DNA from: Marinobacter xestospongiae
GTDB lineage: Bacteria > Pseudomonadota > Gammaproteobacteria > Pseudomonadales > Oleiphilaceae
Assembly (NCBI RefSeq): GCF_023156385.1
Contig: NZ_JAKZAK010000002.1
Span: forward strand, 62,001-126,000
Reading direction: 5' to 3'
DNA: 64,000 bases
Shown here: in pieces, positions 26,366-34,584 of the stretch
Layout: each line of letters starts with the position of its first letter
How positions within the stretch are numbered: position 1 is the first letter of the stretch
The notes under the pieces: generated by a model
The model's database searches: none
The model's input: only the letters and a program-made list of their open reading frames with translations
Told to the model about the DNA's origin: nothing
Position numbers and translations under genes: made by a program

Positions 26366-26559
26366 GGGACGGGGTCCTGAGGGTAGATAAGGGCGGTCAG
26401 TTTACCTGCCGCCGATCGATAAGACACGCGCTCCGGGTGCCGCTACCTGGCCCGGGGAACCAGAAAGCGCTTGCCAGTGCTGCCGGTGCGAGGCAGCATG
26501 CCAGTAGGGGCCAGGTCGGCCCTGTTAGCCCAATGATTAGCAACGATAGGAAAACGAAC

Positions 26560-26838
26560 ATGACACAGGCGACAGCACGCCACATCCTGGTCGACAGCGA
26601 AGACAAATGCCTCGAACTGAAGACGGCGATTGAAGGCGGCCAGGACTTTGCCGAGGTGGCCAAGCAACACTCTTCCTGCCCTTCCGGCCGTAACGGCGGC
26701 GACCTGGGGTCATTTGGCCCGGGCCAGATGGTGCCGGAGTTCGACAAAGTGGTCTTCAGTGGTGAACTCAACACTGTCCTGGGCCCGGTGAAGACCCAGT
26801 TCGGCTATCACCTGCTGGAAGTGACCAGCCGCGGCTGA
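26560..26838 (+). CDS. ppiC: Parvulin-type peptidyl-prolyl isomerase (PpiC-like)
   Basis: A 92-residue single-domain parvulin catalysing cis/trans isomerisation of prolyl bonds. Family landmarks are ARHILVDSEDKCLELKTAI, FAEVAKQHSSCPSGRNGGDLG, FGPGQMVPEFDKVVFS and QFGYHLLEV. There is no signal peptide, and the length equals E. coli PpiC, so it is probably cytoplasmic. The ATG at 26560 begins exactly at the family N-terminus with AGG upstream; longer reading is not supported. The gene is single. Confidence 0.92.
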   Translation: MTQATARHILVDSEDKCLELKTAIEGGQDFAEVAKQHSSCPSGRNGGDLGSFGPGQMVPEFDKVVFSGELNTVLGPVKTQFGYHLLEVTSRG

Positions 26839-26917
26839 GCGGCAGTACACGCTGGTGTGTTTCGGTGCGGCAGCATCCGAGGCCACCGGCGGCTTCCCGG
26901 TATCCCTGTGATCCTGA

Positions 26918-27868
26918 TCAGGCCAGGGATACCAGGCGGTTCCGCCCCTGCTGCTTGGCATTGTAGAGACACTCGTCAACCTGGCGCAGGAAGACGGTTG
27001 GTTCATCACCATGGTCCGGAATCCGTGTGCCCAGCCCTAGGCTCACAGTCAATACCTGGCTGACCGCCGATGACGGGTGCGCAATCTGCAATTTGAAAAT
27101 CTGGTTGCGACAGCGCTCGGCAATCAGATGCGCAGCCCTGGCATCGGTCTCGGGCAACACCAGAACGAACTCCTCTCCGCCGTAGCGGGCGACAAAGTCC
27201 CTTGGCCGGGTGGCCGCTCCGGCAAGCGCCTGGGCTACCTGACGCAAACTCTCATCCCCCTGCACATGCCCGAAGTGGTCGTTGTACTGCTTGAAGAAAT
27301 CGATATCCAGCAGAATCAGTGACAGCGGCTGACGATGACGCCGGGCCCCCGCCCACTCCTCGGCGAGGGTTTCATCAAACATCCGGCGATTGGCAACCCC
27401 CGTCAAGCCATCCTTGTAGGACAGTGCCTCCAGCTCCTTCTGCAGACGGACCAGCTCAAGTTCGGTGCGTTTCCGCTCATGGATATCGAACATGAAACCC
27501 ACCAGCGCCTCCACGTTACCGTCCTCATCCCGCATGACATGGACCACATCACGAATCCAGCGGTATTCACCGGACTTGGTCAGGGCCCGGTAATCGGCCT
27601 CATGGTCGGCCCCTTCCCGGGACTGGGAGACGCAGAAATCCACAACCCAATGGCGATCGTCCGGGTGCATCCGGTTGGCCCAGTCATCAATGGTCACCCA
27701 GCTTTCCGGGGACCAGCCCAGAATCTGCTCTATCTGGGGCCCGATATAGACGAACTCCATGGAGTGCCAGTCCAGCTTCCAGGGGATGGCTTTGGTGGAT
27801 TCCAAAAGCGCCTTGTAAATCGTGCTGTCCGCGTCCTGGGCAGTCTGTTGGCACCGGGTTCGGCTCAT
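26918..27868 (-). CDS. PAS-GGDEF diguanylate cyclase
   Basis: About 316 residues. A PAS fold-3 domain comes first (IEQILGWSPESWVTIDDW, then YRALTKSGEYRWIRDVVHVM). The GGDEF domain follows, with the active-site motif GGEEF in VARYGGEEFVLVLPE. An inhibitory-site RPRD lies five residues before it, so product feedback is expected. It makes c-di-GMP in response to a soluble PAS cue; no membrane segments are visible. I use ATG 27868; an upstream in-frame start gives a 30-residue extension without a domain. It is the second c-di-GMP gene within 4 kb. Confidence 0.9.
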   Translation of the reverse strand: MSRTRCQQTAQDADSTIYKALLESTKAIPWKLDWHSMEFVYIGPQIEQILGWSPESWVTIDDWANRMHPDDRHWVVDFCVSQSREGADHEADYRALTKSGEYRWIRDVVHVMRDEDGNVEALVGFMFDIHERKRTELELVRLQKELEALSYKDGLTGVANRRMFDETLAEEWAGARRHRQPLSLILLDIDFFKQYNDHFGHVQGDESLRQVAQALAGAATRPRDFVARYGGEEFVLVLPETDARAAHLIAERCRNQIFKLQIAHPSSAVSQVLTVSLGLGTRIPDHGDEPTVFLRQVDECLYNAKQQGRNRLVSLA

Positions 27869-28115
27869 GAGGACGAATTCCGACGAGTAGGATGGAATAC
27901 CGGTCAGGTTACTACAGACTTGGGGCAAGGCGAAGCAACGGCAAGTGGCCCGTAACAAGAGCTGACCCAGATCAATCGCCGATGCAACCAGACTGGCCCG
28001 TTGTTACAGAAATCCTATACAACGGGTCTTTGCCTGTCGCATTGGTATTGCGAGAATCCAGATAGCAGGCTAACCACAAGCCTGCTCCAGAGACACAACA
28101 AAGAGAACCATAATA

Positions 28116-29987
28116 ATGACGTACTCACCCAAGGACACGGTGCAGATCACCAACCTGGACGACGTCCGGCGTTTCGAGGCCACCCCACTGGCAGAGCGCA
28201 ACCTGCCAGCCAGCACCTACCAGGCCATCGAACAGGCCGCGACACACTACGGCGACCGCACAGCCCTGACCTTCCTGGCGGCCGGAACCGCCGAGGAAAC
28301 GCCCATCGAGCTGTCGTTCCGCCAGCTGTTCGCGCGCATTACCCAAACCGCCAACGCGTTCCATGCACTTGGTGTCGAGAGCCAGTCGGTGGTGTCAATG
28401 ATGCTGCCCAACCTGCCCCAGAGTCATTTCACCATCTGGGGGGCCGAGGCTGCCGGCATCTTCAACCCGATCAATCCGCTGCTGGACGTGGAACACGTCG
28501 CCGGCATCCTTCGTGAGGCCAACACCCGGGTACTCGTTACCCTGGCACCCACCCCCGGCTCTGATCTCTGGGACAAGGCCCTGGCAGTACGGGAACAGGT
28601 CCCGAGCCTACGTTATCTGGTGGCGGTAAACGTCACCGGCGATGCGGCGGATGCCAGCTATCTCTCCGAAACCGTGCTCGACTTTGATCAGCTGATCGCA
28701 GCCCAACCCGCTGACCGTCTGCTCAGCGGTCGCCAGATCCAGCCCACGGACATCGCTTCGTATTTCCACACCGGTGGCACCACCGGCACGCCCAAGCTGG
28801 CGCCCCACACCCATTTCAACGAGGTCAGCTGCAGCTACCTGATGGGCGCCATCGTCGAGCTGAATGACGCCAGTCGCTGTCTCTGTGGTTTGCCGCTGTT
28901 CCACGTCAATGGCGTCTTTGTGACCGGACTCGCACCCTGGATGCGCGGCGCCCAGGTGATTCTGGCCACCGCGGCGGGTTACCGGACGCCGGCCGTACTC
29001 ACCAACTTCTGGCACCTGGTGGAAAAATACCAGGTGACCTTCTTCAGCTGTGTGCCAACCATTCTCAGCGCCCTGCTGGAGGTACCGACGGACGGTCACG
29101 ACCTGTCCTCTCTCGATGCCGCCCTGTGCGGTGCCGCGCCGCTCGCCACCGAGTTGATGCGCCGGTTTGAGGCCAAGACGGGTATCGTGCTGCTGGAAGG
29201 CTATGGCCAGACCGAAGGCACCTGCGCCACCTCCTGCAACCCAAAGTTCGGCGACCGCCGGGTTGGCTCGGTCGGCCTGCCCATGCCTTACACCGGCATC
29301 CGCATTGTTGAAGTGGATGACGATGGCCGATGGATTCGCGACTGCGACACCAACGAGTCCGGCTGCGTCGCCATCAGTGGCCCCAATGTCTTCGCCGGCT
29401 ACAAACAGCCGGACCAGAACGACGGCCAGTGGGTGGAAGAAGGCTGGTTCAATACCGGCGACCTGGGCCGACTGGACGAAGACGGCTACCTCTGGCTGAC
29501 CGGGCGCAGCAAGGATCTGATCATTCGAGGCGGCCATAACATCGATCCACAGATGATAGAAGAAGCCTATTACCAACACCCTGATGTCGCGGAGGCTGTC
29601 GCCGTCGGTAAGCCCGACCGTCGCGTCGGCGAGTTGCCGGTGCTGTTCGTACAATTGAAACCAGGTGCCAGAGTGTCCGCCGAAGAGCTTCTGGCTCATG
29701 GCCGGGAAACCATCCATGAGCGAGCGGCGGTACCCAAGGAAGTCCTGTTCGTCGATCAAGTCCCGCTGACGGCCGTGGGCAAGATCTTCAAACCGGAATT
29801 AAGGCACCAACTGGTCGCAGATCTGGTTCGCCAGGAACTGGCTGAACTGCCCCACCCGATTGCCGTTGAGGTGACCGCTGACAAGAAGTTTGGCCAGTGC
29901 GTCCACATCACCGCGCCGGAGACCATCCACGAGCAGATACGCACCCTACTGGCGGACTTTGGCTTCCGGCTCGAGCTGTCGCAGTAA
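28116..29987 (+). CDS. Acyl-CoA synthetase (AMP-binding family)
   Basis: A 623-residue ANL-superfamily ligase that activates a carboxylate through an acyl-AMP. The P-loop-like motif is present (YFHTGGTTGTPKLAPHTH), then the A5 region LLEGYGQTEGTC, A8 (GWFNTGDLGRLDEDGYLWLTGRSKDLIIRGG) and the C-terminal catalytic Lys in LTAVGKIFKPELR. An extension of about 80 residues past the usual end is unusual (VTADKKFGQCVHI). The fatty or aryl substrate is not readable. AAGAGAACC precedes the ATG. The gene is single. Confidence 0.9.
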   Translation: MTYSPKDTVQITNLDDVRRFEATPLAERNLPASTYQAIEQAATHYGDRTALTFLAAGTAEETPIELSFRQLFARITQTANAFHALGVESQSVVSMMLPNLPQSHFTIWGAEAAGIFNPINPLLDVEHVAGILREANTRVLVTLAPTPGSDLWDKALAVREQVPSLRYLVAVNVTGDAADASYLSETVLDFDQLIAAQPADRLLSGRQIQPTDIASYFHTGGTTGTPKLAPHTHFNEVSCSYLMGAIVELNDASRCLCGLPLFHVNGVFVTGLAPWMRGAQVILATAAGYRTPAVLTNFWHLVEKYQVTFFSCVPTILSALLEVPTDGHDLSSLDAALCGAAPLATELMRRFEAKTGIVLLEGYGQTEGTCATSCNPKFGDRRVGSVGLPMPYTGIRIVEVDDDGRWIRDCDTNESGCVAISGPNVFAGYKQPDQNDGQWVEEGWFNTGDLGRLDEDGYLWLTGRSKDLIIRGGHNIDPQMIEEAYYQHPDVAEAVAVGKPDRRVGELPVLFVQLKPGARVSAEELLAHGRETIHERAAVPKEVLFVDQVPLTAVGKIFKPELRHQLVADLVRQELAELPHPIAVEVTADKKFGQCVHITAPETIHEQIRTLLADFGFRLELSQ

Positions 29988-29994
29988 CCCCGAT

Positions 29995-30026
29995 CCGCTA
30001 CCGGTTTTGGTGAATGCCGGTAGCGG
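29995..30026 (+). terminator. Perfect 10-bp hairpin after the acyl-CoA synthetase gene
   Basis: CCGCTACCGG (29995-30004) and CCGGTAGCGG (30017-30026) pair perfectly around a 12-nt loop, 7 bp after the stop. No T-run follows, so it may be an mRNA-end structure instead of a strict intrinsic terminator. Confidence 0.5.
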
Positions 30027-30095
30027 AGCCTCCCCCGATTTTCTATGCTGAAGCGAACAGGAACGTAACCCGCGTATCGCAAAAGGAGAGGCACT

Positions 30096-30524
30096 ATGAC
30101 ATTCCCGCTACGCAACCTGAGCGCCAGCGTTCTGCTGGCCCTGGCTTCGCTGCCGCTGGCAGGGCTCGCCTCGTCGGCCCCGGACGATGCCAGCGCTTAC
30201 ATCATCAGCCCGGCCAATGGCGAAACCGTGACCTCCCCGGTCAAGGTCCGCTTTGGTCTGGCCGGCATGGGCGTGGCACCTGCCGGCATTGAGCAGGCCC
30301 ACACCGGTCATCATCACCTGTTGATCGATGTGGAGGAACTTCCGGCGCCGGATCAGCCCATTCCGGCCGATGATCACCATCGCCATTTCGGCGGTGGTCA
30401 GACCGAAGTGACCGTGGACCTGCCGCCAGGGCAACACACCCTGCAGTTGCTGCTGGGCGACCACCAGCATATTCCCCATAGCCCGCCGGTGGCCTCAGAA
30501 GTCGTCACCGTTACGGTCGAGTGA
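30096..30524 (+). CDS. DUF4399 domain-containing periplasmic protein
   Basis: A 142-residue exported protein with a signal peptide (LLALASLPLAGLASSA). The DUF4399 core is clear: AYIISPANGETVTSPVKVRFGLAGMGVAPAG, then HTGHHHLLIDV and FGGGQTEVTVDLPPGQHTLQLLLGDHQHIPH. The His-rich loops suggest possible metal binding. Function is unknown. AAGGAGAGG precedes the ATG. Its stop overlaps the convergent pspA-like gene by 14 bp. Confidence 0.85.
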   Translation: MTFPLRNLSASVLLALASLPLAGLASSAPDDASAYIISPANGETVTSPVKVRFGLAGMGVAPAGIEQAHTGHHHLLIDVEELPAPDQPIPADDHHRHFGGGQTEVTVDLPPGQHTLQLLLGDHQHIPHSPPVASEVVTVTVE

Positions 30525-31233
30525 CCCGACCGTCTTCGCCAGTGCTGTCGCTACCGGCGCGCAGCCGGGCAAGCACTGCGCTGGCGTCCTGCTTGCCAGT
30601 GGCGATACCCGCCCGTTGCAGGCGTTGCTCCAGGTCTTCGCCACTGGCTTCCCGGTCCAGCTCCTGCAGCGCATCGTTGACGTCACTGCGGTGAGACTGA
30701 CGTGAGCGGATACGCTCTACTGACTGAGCCACATCGCCAAGATGAGCCTGCAGCCCGGATGTCTGACTGCCCAATTGTCGCAGCACCTGTTCGGCGTTGT
30801 GATTTGCCCGGGCCAGGCTCATTTCCCGCTTGTAGCGTTGCAGGGCGTGAGCGGCCAGGCGCAGCTGCTCCCGCAGACTTTTCTCCTGAGAGGCCAGACG
30901 ATCAGCGTGCTGACGCTGCTCCGTCAACAGATTCTCGTCCCGGGCGATGGCTTCCGCCAACTCTTCGACCAGGGCATCTTCACCCCGCGCCATAGCCTCC
31001 CGGGCCTGAGTTTCCCGTTCCCGGATCACCCGCTCCAGCTGGCTGTTGTGGCGCTCCAGCTGTCGTCCTTCGGCCATCAGCGACGCCAGCTCCCGCTTGG
31101 CCTGCACCATTGCCTGTTCGGTCTCCCGAAGCTCCTGGGCAAGGATGCGCAGTGCGTTGGCATCCACCAGCTTCTCCGCTGGCTCACAGGCCGAGGCACG
31201 GAACAGGGTGCCTACTTTTCTCCAGATCATCAT
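30511..31233 (-). CDS. PspA/IM30 family membrane-stress protein
   Basis: About 240 residues, mostly long coiled coils (ELRETEQAMVQAKRELASL, then RYKREMSLARANHNAEQVLRQL), starting with MMIWRKVGTLFRASACEPAEKLVDANAL. PspA/IM30 proteins assemble on stressed membranes. The start is ambiguous because GTG, ATG, ATG and ATG follow each other; I chose ATG 31233, about 9 nt after AGGGGA. It lies 31 bp after a YiaA-like membrane protein gene and is probably co-transcribed with it. No pspB, pspC or pspF is present, so the regulation differs from the classical Psp system. Confidence 0.83.
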   Translation of the reverse strand: MMIWRKVGTLFRASACEPAEKLVDANALRILAQELRETEQAMVQAKRELASLMAEGRQLERHNSQLERVIRERETQAREAMARGEDALVEELAEAIARDENLLTEQRQHADRLASQEKSLREQLRLAAHALQRYKREMSLARANHNAEQVLRQLGSQTSGLQAHLGDVAQSVERIRSRQSHRSDVNDALQELDREASGEDLEQRLQRAGIATGKQDASAVLARLRAGSDSTGEDGRVTRP

Positions 31234-31264
31234 GGTCATCACTCCCCTCTTGTTCGCGCTTCCA

Positions 31265-31534
31265 TCACTCGGTGTATTCTTTCAGCAGTTGCTGGGCCCG
31301 AGCCTCGGAGATTCGGTTATGGATGCGCTGGCTTTCGTGCTCGTCACGAAGGGTCTTCGACAGGGTTATGGTCGTACTCACCAGGAACAGCGCGCAAATG
31401 CCCATGTACCCCTTCACCAGCAGATCGATTGGCGCAAACACGATTCCCGCGCCTGTCGCCAGCAGGGCGACTGCAAACGATGCTTTCACGTAGAACAGCC
31501 ATCCTGTCGAGTTGCTTTTCAGTTCGTTTTCCAT
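31265..31534 (-). CDS. YiaA/YiaB family two-helix inner membrane protein
   Basis: An 89-residue protein with two hydrophobic helices (WLFYVKASFAVALLATGAGIVF and GYMGICALFLVSTTITLSKTLRD) matching the YiaAB two-helix domain. GGAGG lies 6 nt before ATG 31534, favouring this start over the upstream in-frame one. It is the first gene of a pair with the pspA-like gene, 31 bp apart, and is divergent from an HTH regulator. YiaAB function is unknown; the pairing with PspA suggests a membrane-stress role, which is inference from neighbourhood. Confidence 0.8.
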   Translation of the reverse strand: MENELKSNSTGWLFYVKASFAVALLATGAGIVFAPIDLLVKGYMGICALFLVSTTITLSKTLRDEHESQRIHNRISEARAQQLLKEYTE

Positions 31535-31730
31535 CTTTGCCTCCAACACCTTGGTGGATGGATCATCAACCGCCCCACGTTCAGGCGACCTGGCAAGACG
31601 CCGACTCAGCGTCTCTGTGCGCAGCCACTATTGCCGTTGCAACCGCCCGCAGCCAGACAAACCCCAAAGGTTGCAGGACGTAAACCTAAAAGTATTAAAT
31701 ATCGATACATTGATTCATGGAGGAGCCGGC

Positions 31731-32501
31731 TTGGCACAGACAATCGCCATCGTGGACGCCCTCAAACGGGCACTGAAGGAACACGGCCTGACCTACCAGC
31801 AGGTCGCCGAAGCGCTGTCGCTATCGGAAGCCAGTGTCAAACGGCTGTTTTCGGAGCGGCAGTTTTCCCTGAAACGGCTGGACCAGATCTGCGGGCTGAT
31901 GGGGCTGGAAATCAGTGACCTGGTACGACGCCTGGAGCCCGAGCCCCGCATCGACCAACTGACGCCCGAGCAGGAGAAGGAACTGGTGTCGGATAATGCG
32001 CTACTGCTCATCGCCATCTGCGCATTGAATCGCTGGACCCTGCCCCAGATACTGGAGAACTACACCCTCGACGAACCCACAATCATCCGCTGTCTCGCCA
32101 GGCTGGACCGAATGGGATTGGTGGAGCTGCTGCCGGGTAATCGTATCAAGGCCCTGATCAGCCACGATTTCCACTGGCTGAGAAATGGCCCGATCCAGGC
32201 CTTCTTTGAATCTCAGGTGCAGGCGGATTTCTTTGAGTGTCGCTTCAACCGACCCGGCGAGTTGCGCCTGTTCCTGAACGGCATGCTGTCGACACGCAAC
32301 AACGACGTGATGCAGCAGAAGCTCAGGCGACTGGCGCTGGACTTCCGCCACTGTCACCAGGAGGACCTGGCCCTGCCGCTCGACCAGCGCTTCGGGATGA
32401 GCATGATGCTGGCCATTCGCCCCTGGGAAGTCGCCGTGTTCCGCCAGTTCCGCCGCCCCCACACCCAGAAGGTGTACCCTGGGCACCCACCAGCGCGATA
32501 A
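31731..32501 (+). CDS. XRE-type HTH transcriptional regulator
   Basis: About 256 residues. The N-terminal helix-turn-helix is clear (HGLTYQQVAEALSLSEASVKRLFSERQF, then LDQICGLMGLEISDLVRRLE). A long C-terminal part carries a winged-helix-like segment (NRWTLPQILENYTLDEPTIIRCLARLDRMGLVEL) and a sensor-like end. The start is TTG 31731, with GGAGGA 6 nt upstream. It is divergent from the yiaA-pspA pair across 196 bp, so it is the likely regulator of both. A short dyad, GTAT-N9-ATAC around 31692-31708, lies just upstream and could be an autoregulatory site. Confidence 0.8.
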   Translation: MAQTIAIVDALKRALKEHGLTYQQVAEALSLSEASVKRLFSERQFSLKRLDQICGLMGLEISDLVRRLEPEPRIDQLTPEQEKELVSDNALLLIAICALNRWTLPQILENYTLDEPTIIRCLARLDRMGLVELLPGNRIKALISHDFHWLRNGPIQAFFESQVQADFFECRFNRPGELRLFLNGMLSTRNNDVMQQKLRRLALDFRHCHQEDLALPLDQRFGMSMMLAIRPWEVAVFRQFRRPHTQKVYPGHPPAR

Positions 32502-32529
32502 GCCCTGAAACCAGTGCGGTTCCGGAGCC

Positions 32530-32563
32530 CGGTGTCCCGCTCGGTTAGCCGAACCGGACACCG
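32530..32563 (+). terminator. Hairpin after the HTH regulator, carrying a GGTGTCCCG motif
   Basis: CGGTGTCC (32530-32537) pairs perfectly with GGACACCG (32556-32563); an inner CGGTT/AACCG stem also forms. No T-run follows. The string GGTGTCCCG-CT-CGGTTA at 32531 is nearly the same as GGTGTCCCG-TG-CGGTTA at 42526, in the large inverted-repeat element. Confidence 0.45.
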
Positions 32564-32573
32564 CCCGCGATTA

Positions 32574-32589
32574 TTGACTGATCGTTCCA
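32574..32589. promoter_or_regulatory. NemR-box-like operator upstream of tetR
   Basis: TTGACTGATCGTTCCA matches the NemR operator TAGACCGATCGGTCTA at 12 of 16 positions and is partly palindromic around GATC. It lies 42 bp before the TetR-type gene and about 70 bp after the HTH gene stop. Autorepression by this TetR protein is the likely role. Confidence 0.45.
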
Positions 32590-32631
32590 TAATGACTAAA
32601 GTAGCCTGACACACATCCACCGGAACCCCCA

Positions 32632-33213
32632 ATGAGTGGCAGACCCAGACAGTTTGATGCCCAGGCCGTCATCGACGCAGCGATGGAGGTGTTCTGGCAA
32701 CACGGCTACGAAGGCACGTCGGCGCAGGCCCTGTGTGAAGGCACCGGGCTCGGACGGGGCAGTCTGTACAACGCCTTTGGCAGCAAGCAGCAACTGTTTG
32801 AACAGGCACTCAGGCGCTATCAGGACCTGGGCTTGCAGGCACAGCTGGAGATCCTCAACCGGGACGACAGCGTTCGCCACCGCCTTCGGGCCCTAATGGA
32901 ATGGGGCATCACCGCCGACCTGGACCCCAACTGCCAGCGCAGTTGCATGGCGCTGCGTTCGGTGCTCGAACGTAACCACCAGGACCTGGTCGTAAAACGC
33001 ATCAATGATGCCTATCTGGACCGGATCGAACGCCGACTGACCGAACTGATGACCGAAGGCCAACAGCTCGGCGAGCTGCGCACCGACCAGCCACCCCGGC
33101 AATTGGCCCGGGGCTACATGGCCGGCTATTACGGCCTGCGGGTGCTCGGCCAGTCGCGGCCTGAGCGGGAATTTCTGACCGACATCGTCAACGACACCCT
33201 GGCAAGACTTTAA
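32632..33213 (+). CDS. TetR/AcrR family regulator
   Basis: A 193-residue repressor. The N-terminal HTH follows the family (FDAQAVIDAAMEVFWQHGYEGTSAQALCEGTGLGRGSLYNAFGSKQQLFEQAL). The C-terminal ligand domain contains CQRSCMALRSVLERNHQDLV. The GRGSLYNAFGSK HTH type resembles regulators that sense electrophiles or quinones and bind GATC-centred operators, and such a site lies upstream. A long inverted repeat starts directly after the stop and separates it from the MFS gene on the same strand. Confidence 0.88.
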   Translation: MSGRPRQFDAQAVIDAAMEVFWQHGYEGTSAQALCEGTGLGRGSLYNAFGSKQQLFEQALRRYQDLGLQAQLEILNRDDSVRHRLRALMEWGITADLDPNCQRSCMALRSVLERNHQDLVVKRINDAYLDRIERRLTELMTEGQQLGELRTDQPPRQLARGYMAGYYGLRVLGQSRPEREFLTDIVNDTLARL

Positions 33214-33293
33214 GAGCCTCTGATTAACTCCGGATCACCTGCGGCCATGGGCTGCGGATCGTGCAGAGGCGATCCGGAGTTAATGAGAGGCTC
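33214..33293. repeat. 23-bp inverted repeat between tetR and the MFS gene
   Basis: The left arm (33214-33236) begins GAGCCTCTGATTAACTCC and the right arm (33271-33293) is its reverse complement with one mismatch; the loop is 34 nt. The left arm starts immediately after the TetR stop TAA. No T-run follows. The arm contains the AGCCTCTGATTAA motif that recurs at other gene ends in the window. Confidence 0.8.
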
Positions 33294-33390
33294 CCTAAAA
33301 CGCTCAACACCTTTTCGTCGAACACCAATTATTTTTTGCCCCCAATTTTGTAACGACCATTCCACTTTTTAGCCCACAACAGGAGCCTCC

Positions 33391-34584
33391 ATGCCTCCCA
33401 TCGTTTACCTGCTCAGTCTTACCCTGTTTGCGCTGACCACGTCCGAGTTTATGGTTGCCGGCATGATGCCGGCCCTGGCCTCGGCGCTGTCGGTTGACGT
33501 CAGTGACGTCGGCACACTGATCTCCCTCTACGCCGGCGGCATGGTTATCGGGGGGCCGCTGCTGACCCTACTCATTCTCCACCGCGGCGTGCCAAACCGG
33601 CGCGCGCTGTTGGCGCTACTCGCCTGCTACGCCATCGCCCAGGCACTGGCGGCCCAGGCAGACAGCTATGCCGTCATGGCCGTCGCACGGGTAGTGACCG
33701 GCGTGGCGGCGTCGGCCTGCTTCGGCATTGCCCTCGCCATCTGCGCCGAGGTGGTCTCTCCCGAACGGTGCGGTCGGGCCAGTTCACTGGTCTTTGCCGG
33801 ATTGATGCTGGCCACCGTGCTGGGCATGCCGCTGACCACCATGATCGAGCAATGGCTGGGCTGGCGCGCCAGCTTCTGGAGCGTCACCGGCGTCACCATT
33901 GCCTGCACCCTCGCCATCGCCCGACTCGCCCCTGCGGGCCACCCGCCCGCCACGACCAGCCTTCGCCAGGAACTGGCGGAATTCCGTAAGCCGGCACTTT
34001 GGGCCGCCTATGGCACCAGTGCCTTGATCATCGGTGCGACCTTTGCCGGCTTCAGTTACTTTGCCCCGATTCTGACGGAAGTGACGGGTTTTCGTCAGGC
34101 CGACCTGCCATGGCTGTTGGCGATGTATGGCGGAGCGACCGTTGTCGGCAATCTGGTGGTGGGCAGACTGGCGGATCGCCATACCTACCCTGTCCTGATG
34201 GCTGGTATGGCCCTGCTGACACTTGCCATGGCCACATTTGCACTCAATGCCACATCAAGCTGGATGAGCCTGGCGATGGTCATTGTGATTGGCCTGACCG
34301 GTATTCCGATGAATCCGGCGATGATTGCCCGTGTCATGGCGATCGCCTTGCCGGGTCCTTTGGTGAACACAGTACACACGTCTGTGATCAATATCGGGCT
34401 GGGGATGGGGGCCTGGCTGGGGGGCGCTGCCATTTCAGCAGGCTGGGGCTGGCAATCGCCCCTGTGGGTGGGTGCGCTGCTGGGCGCAGCGGGATTGGCG
34501 AGTGTACTGCCTTTCGTTGGCAAGCCCCGGGGCCTGGAGTGCGCCCCGGAGCTGTCACCGGTAACGGTCAGTAAGCCTCGCTGA
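33391..34584 (+). CDS. MFS efflux transporter (DHA1-like)
   Basis: A 397-residue protein with about 12 membrane segments. The TM1 region (LFALTTSEFMVAGMMPALA) and the motif TMIEQWLGWRASFWSVTG are typical of the DHA1/AraJ-like group that exports drugs or sugars. AGGAGCC precedes the ATG. It follows the TetR gene on the same strand and is the obvious candidate target. The last 17 bp overlap the convergent globin gene. The substrate is unknown. Confidence 0.87.
   Translation: MPPIVYLLSLTLFALTTSEFMVAGMMPALASALSVDVSDVGTLISLYAGGMVIGGPLLTLLILHRGVPNRRALLALLACYAIAQALAAQADSYAVMAVARVVTGVAASACFGIALAICAEVVSPERCGRASSLVFAGLMLATVLGMPLTTMIEQWLGWRASFWSVTGVTIACTLAIARLAPAGHPPATTSLRQELAEFRKPALWAAYGTSALIIGATFAGFSYFAPILTEVTGFRQADLPWLLAMYGGATVVGNLVVGRLADRHTYPVLMAGMALLTLAMATFALNATSSWMSLAMVIVIGLTGIPMNPAMIARVMAIALPGPLVNTVHTSVINIGLGMGAWLGGAAISAGWGWQSPLWVGALLGAAGLASVLPFVGKPRGLECAPELSPVTVSKPR

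Noticed and set aside
28608..29759. Long minus-strand frame opposite the acyl-CoA synthetase
   Set aside because: No protein features; the plus strand carries all AMP-binding motifs.
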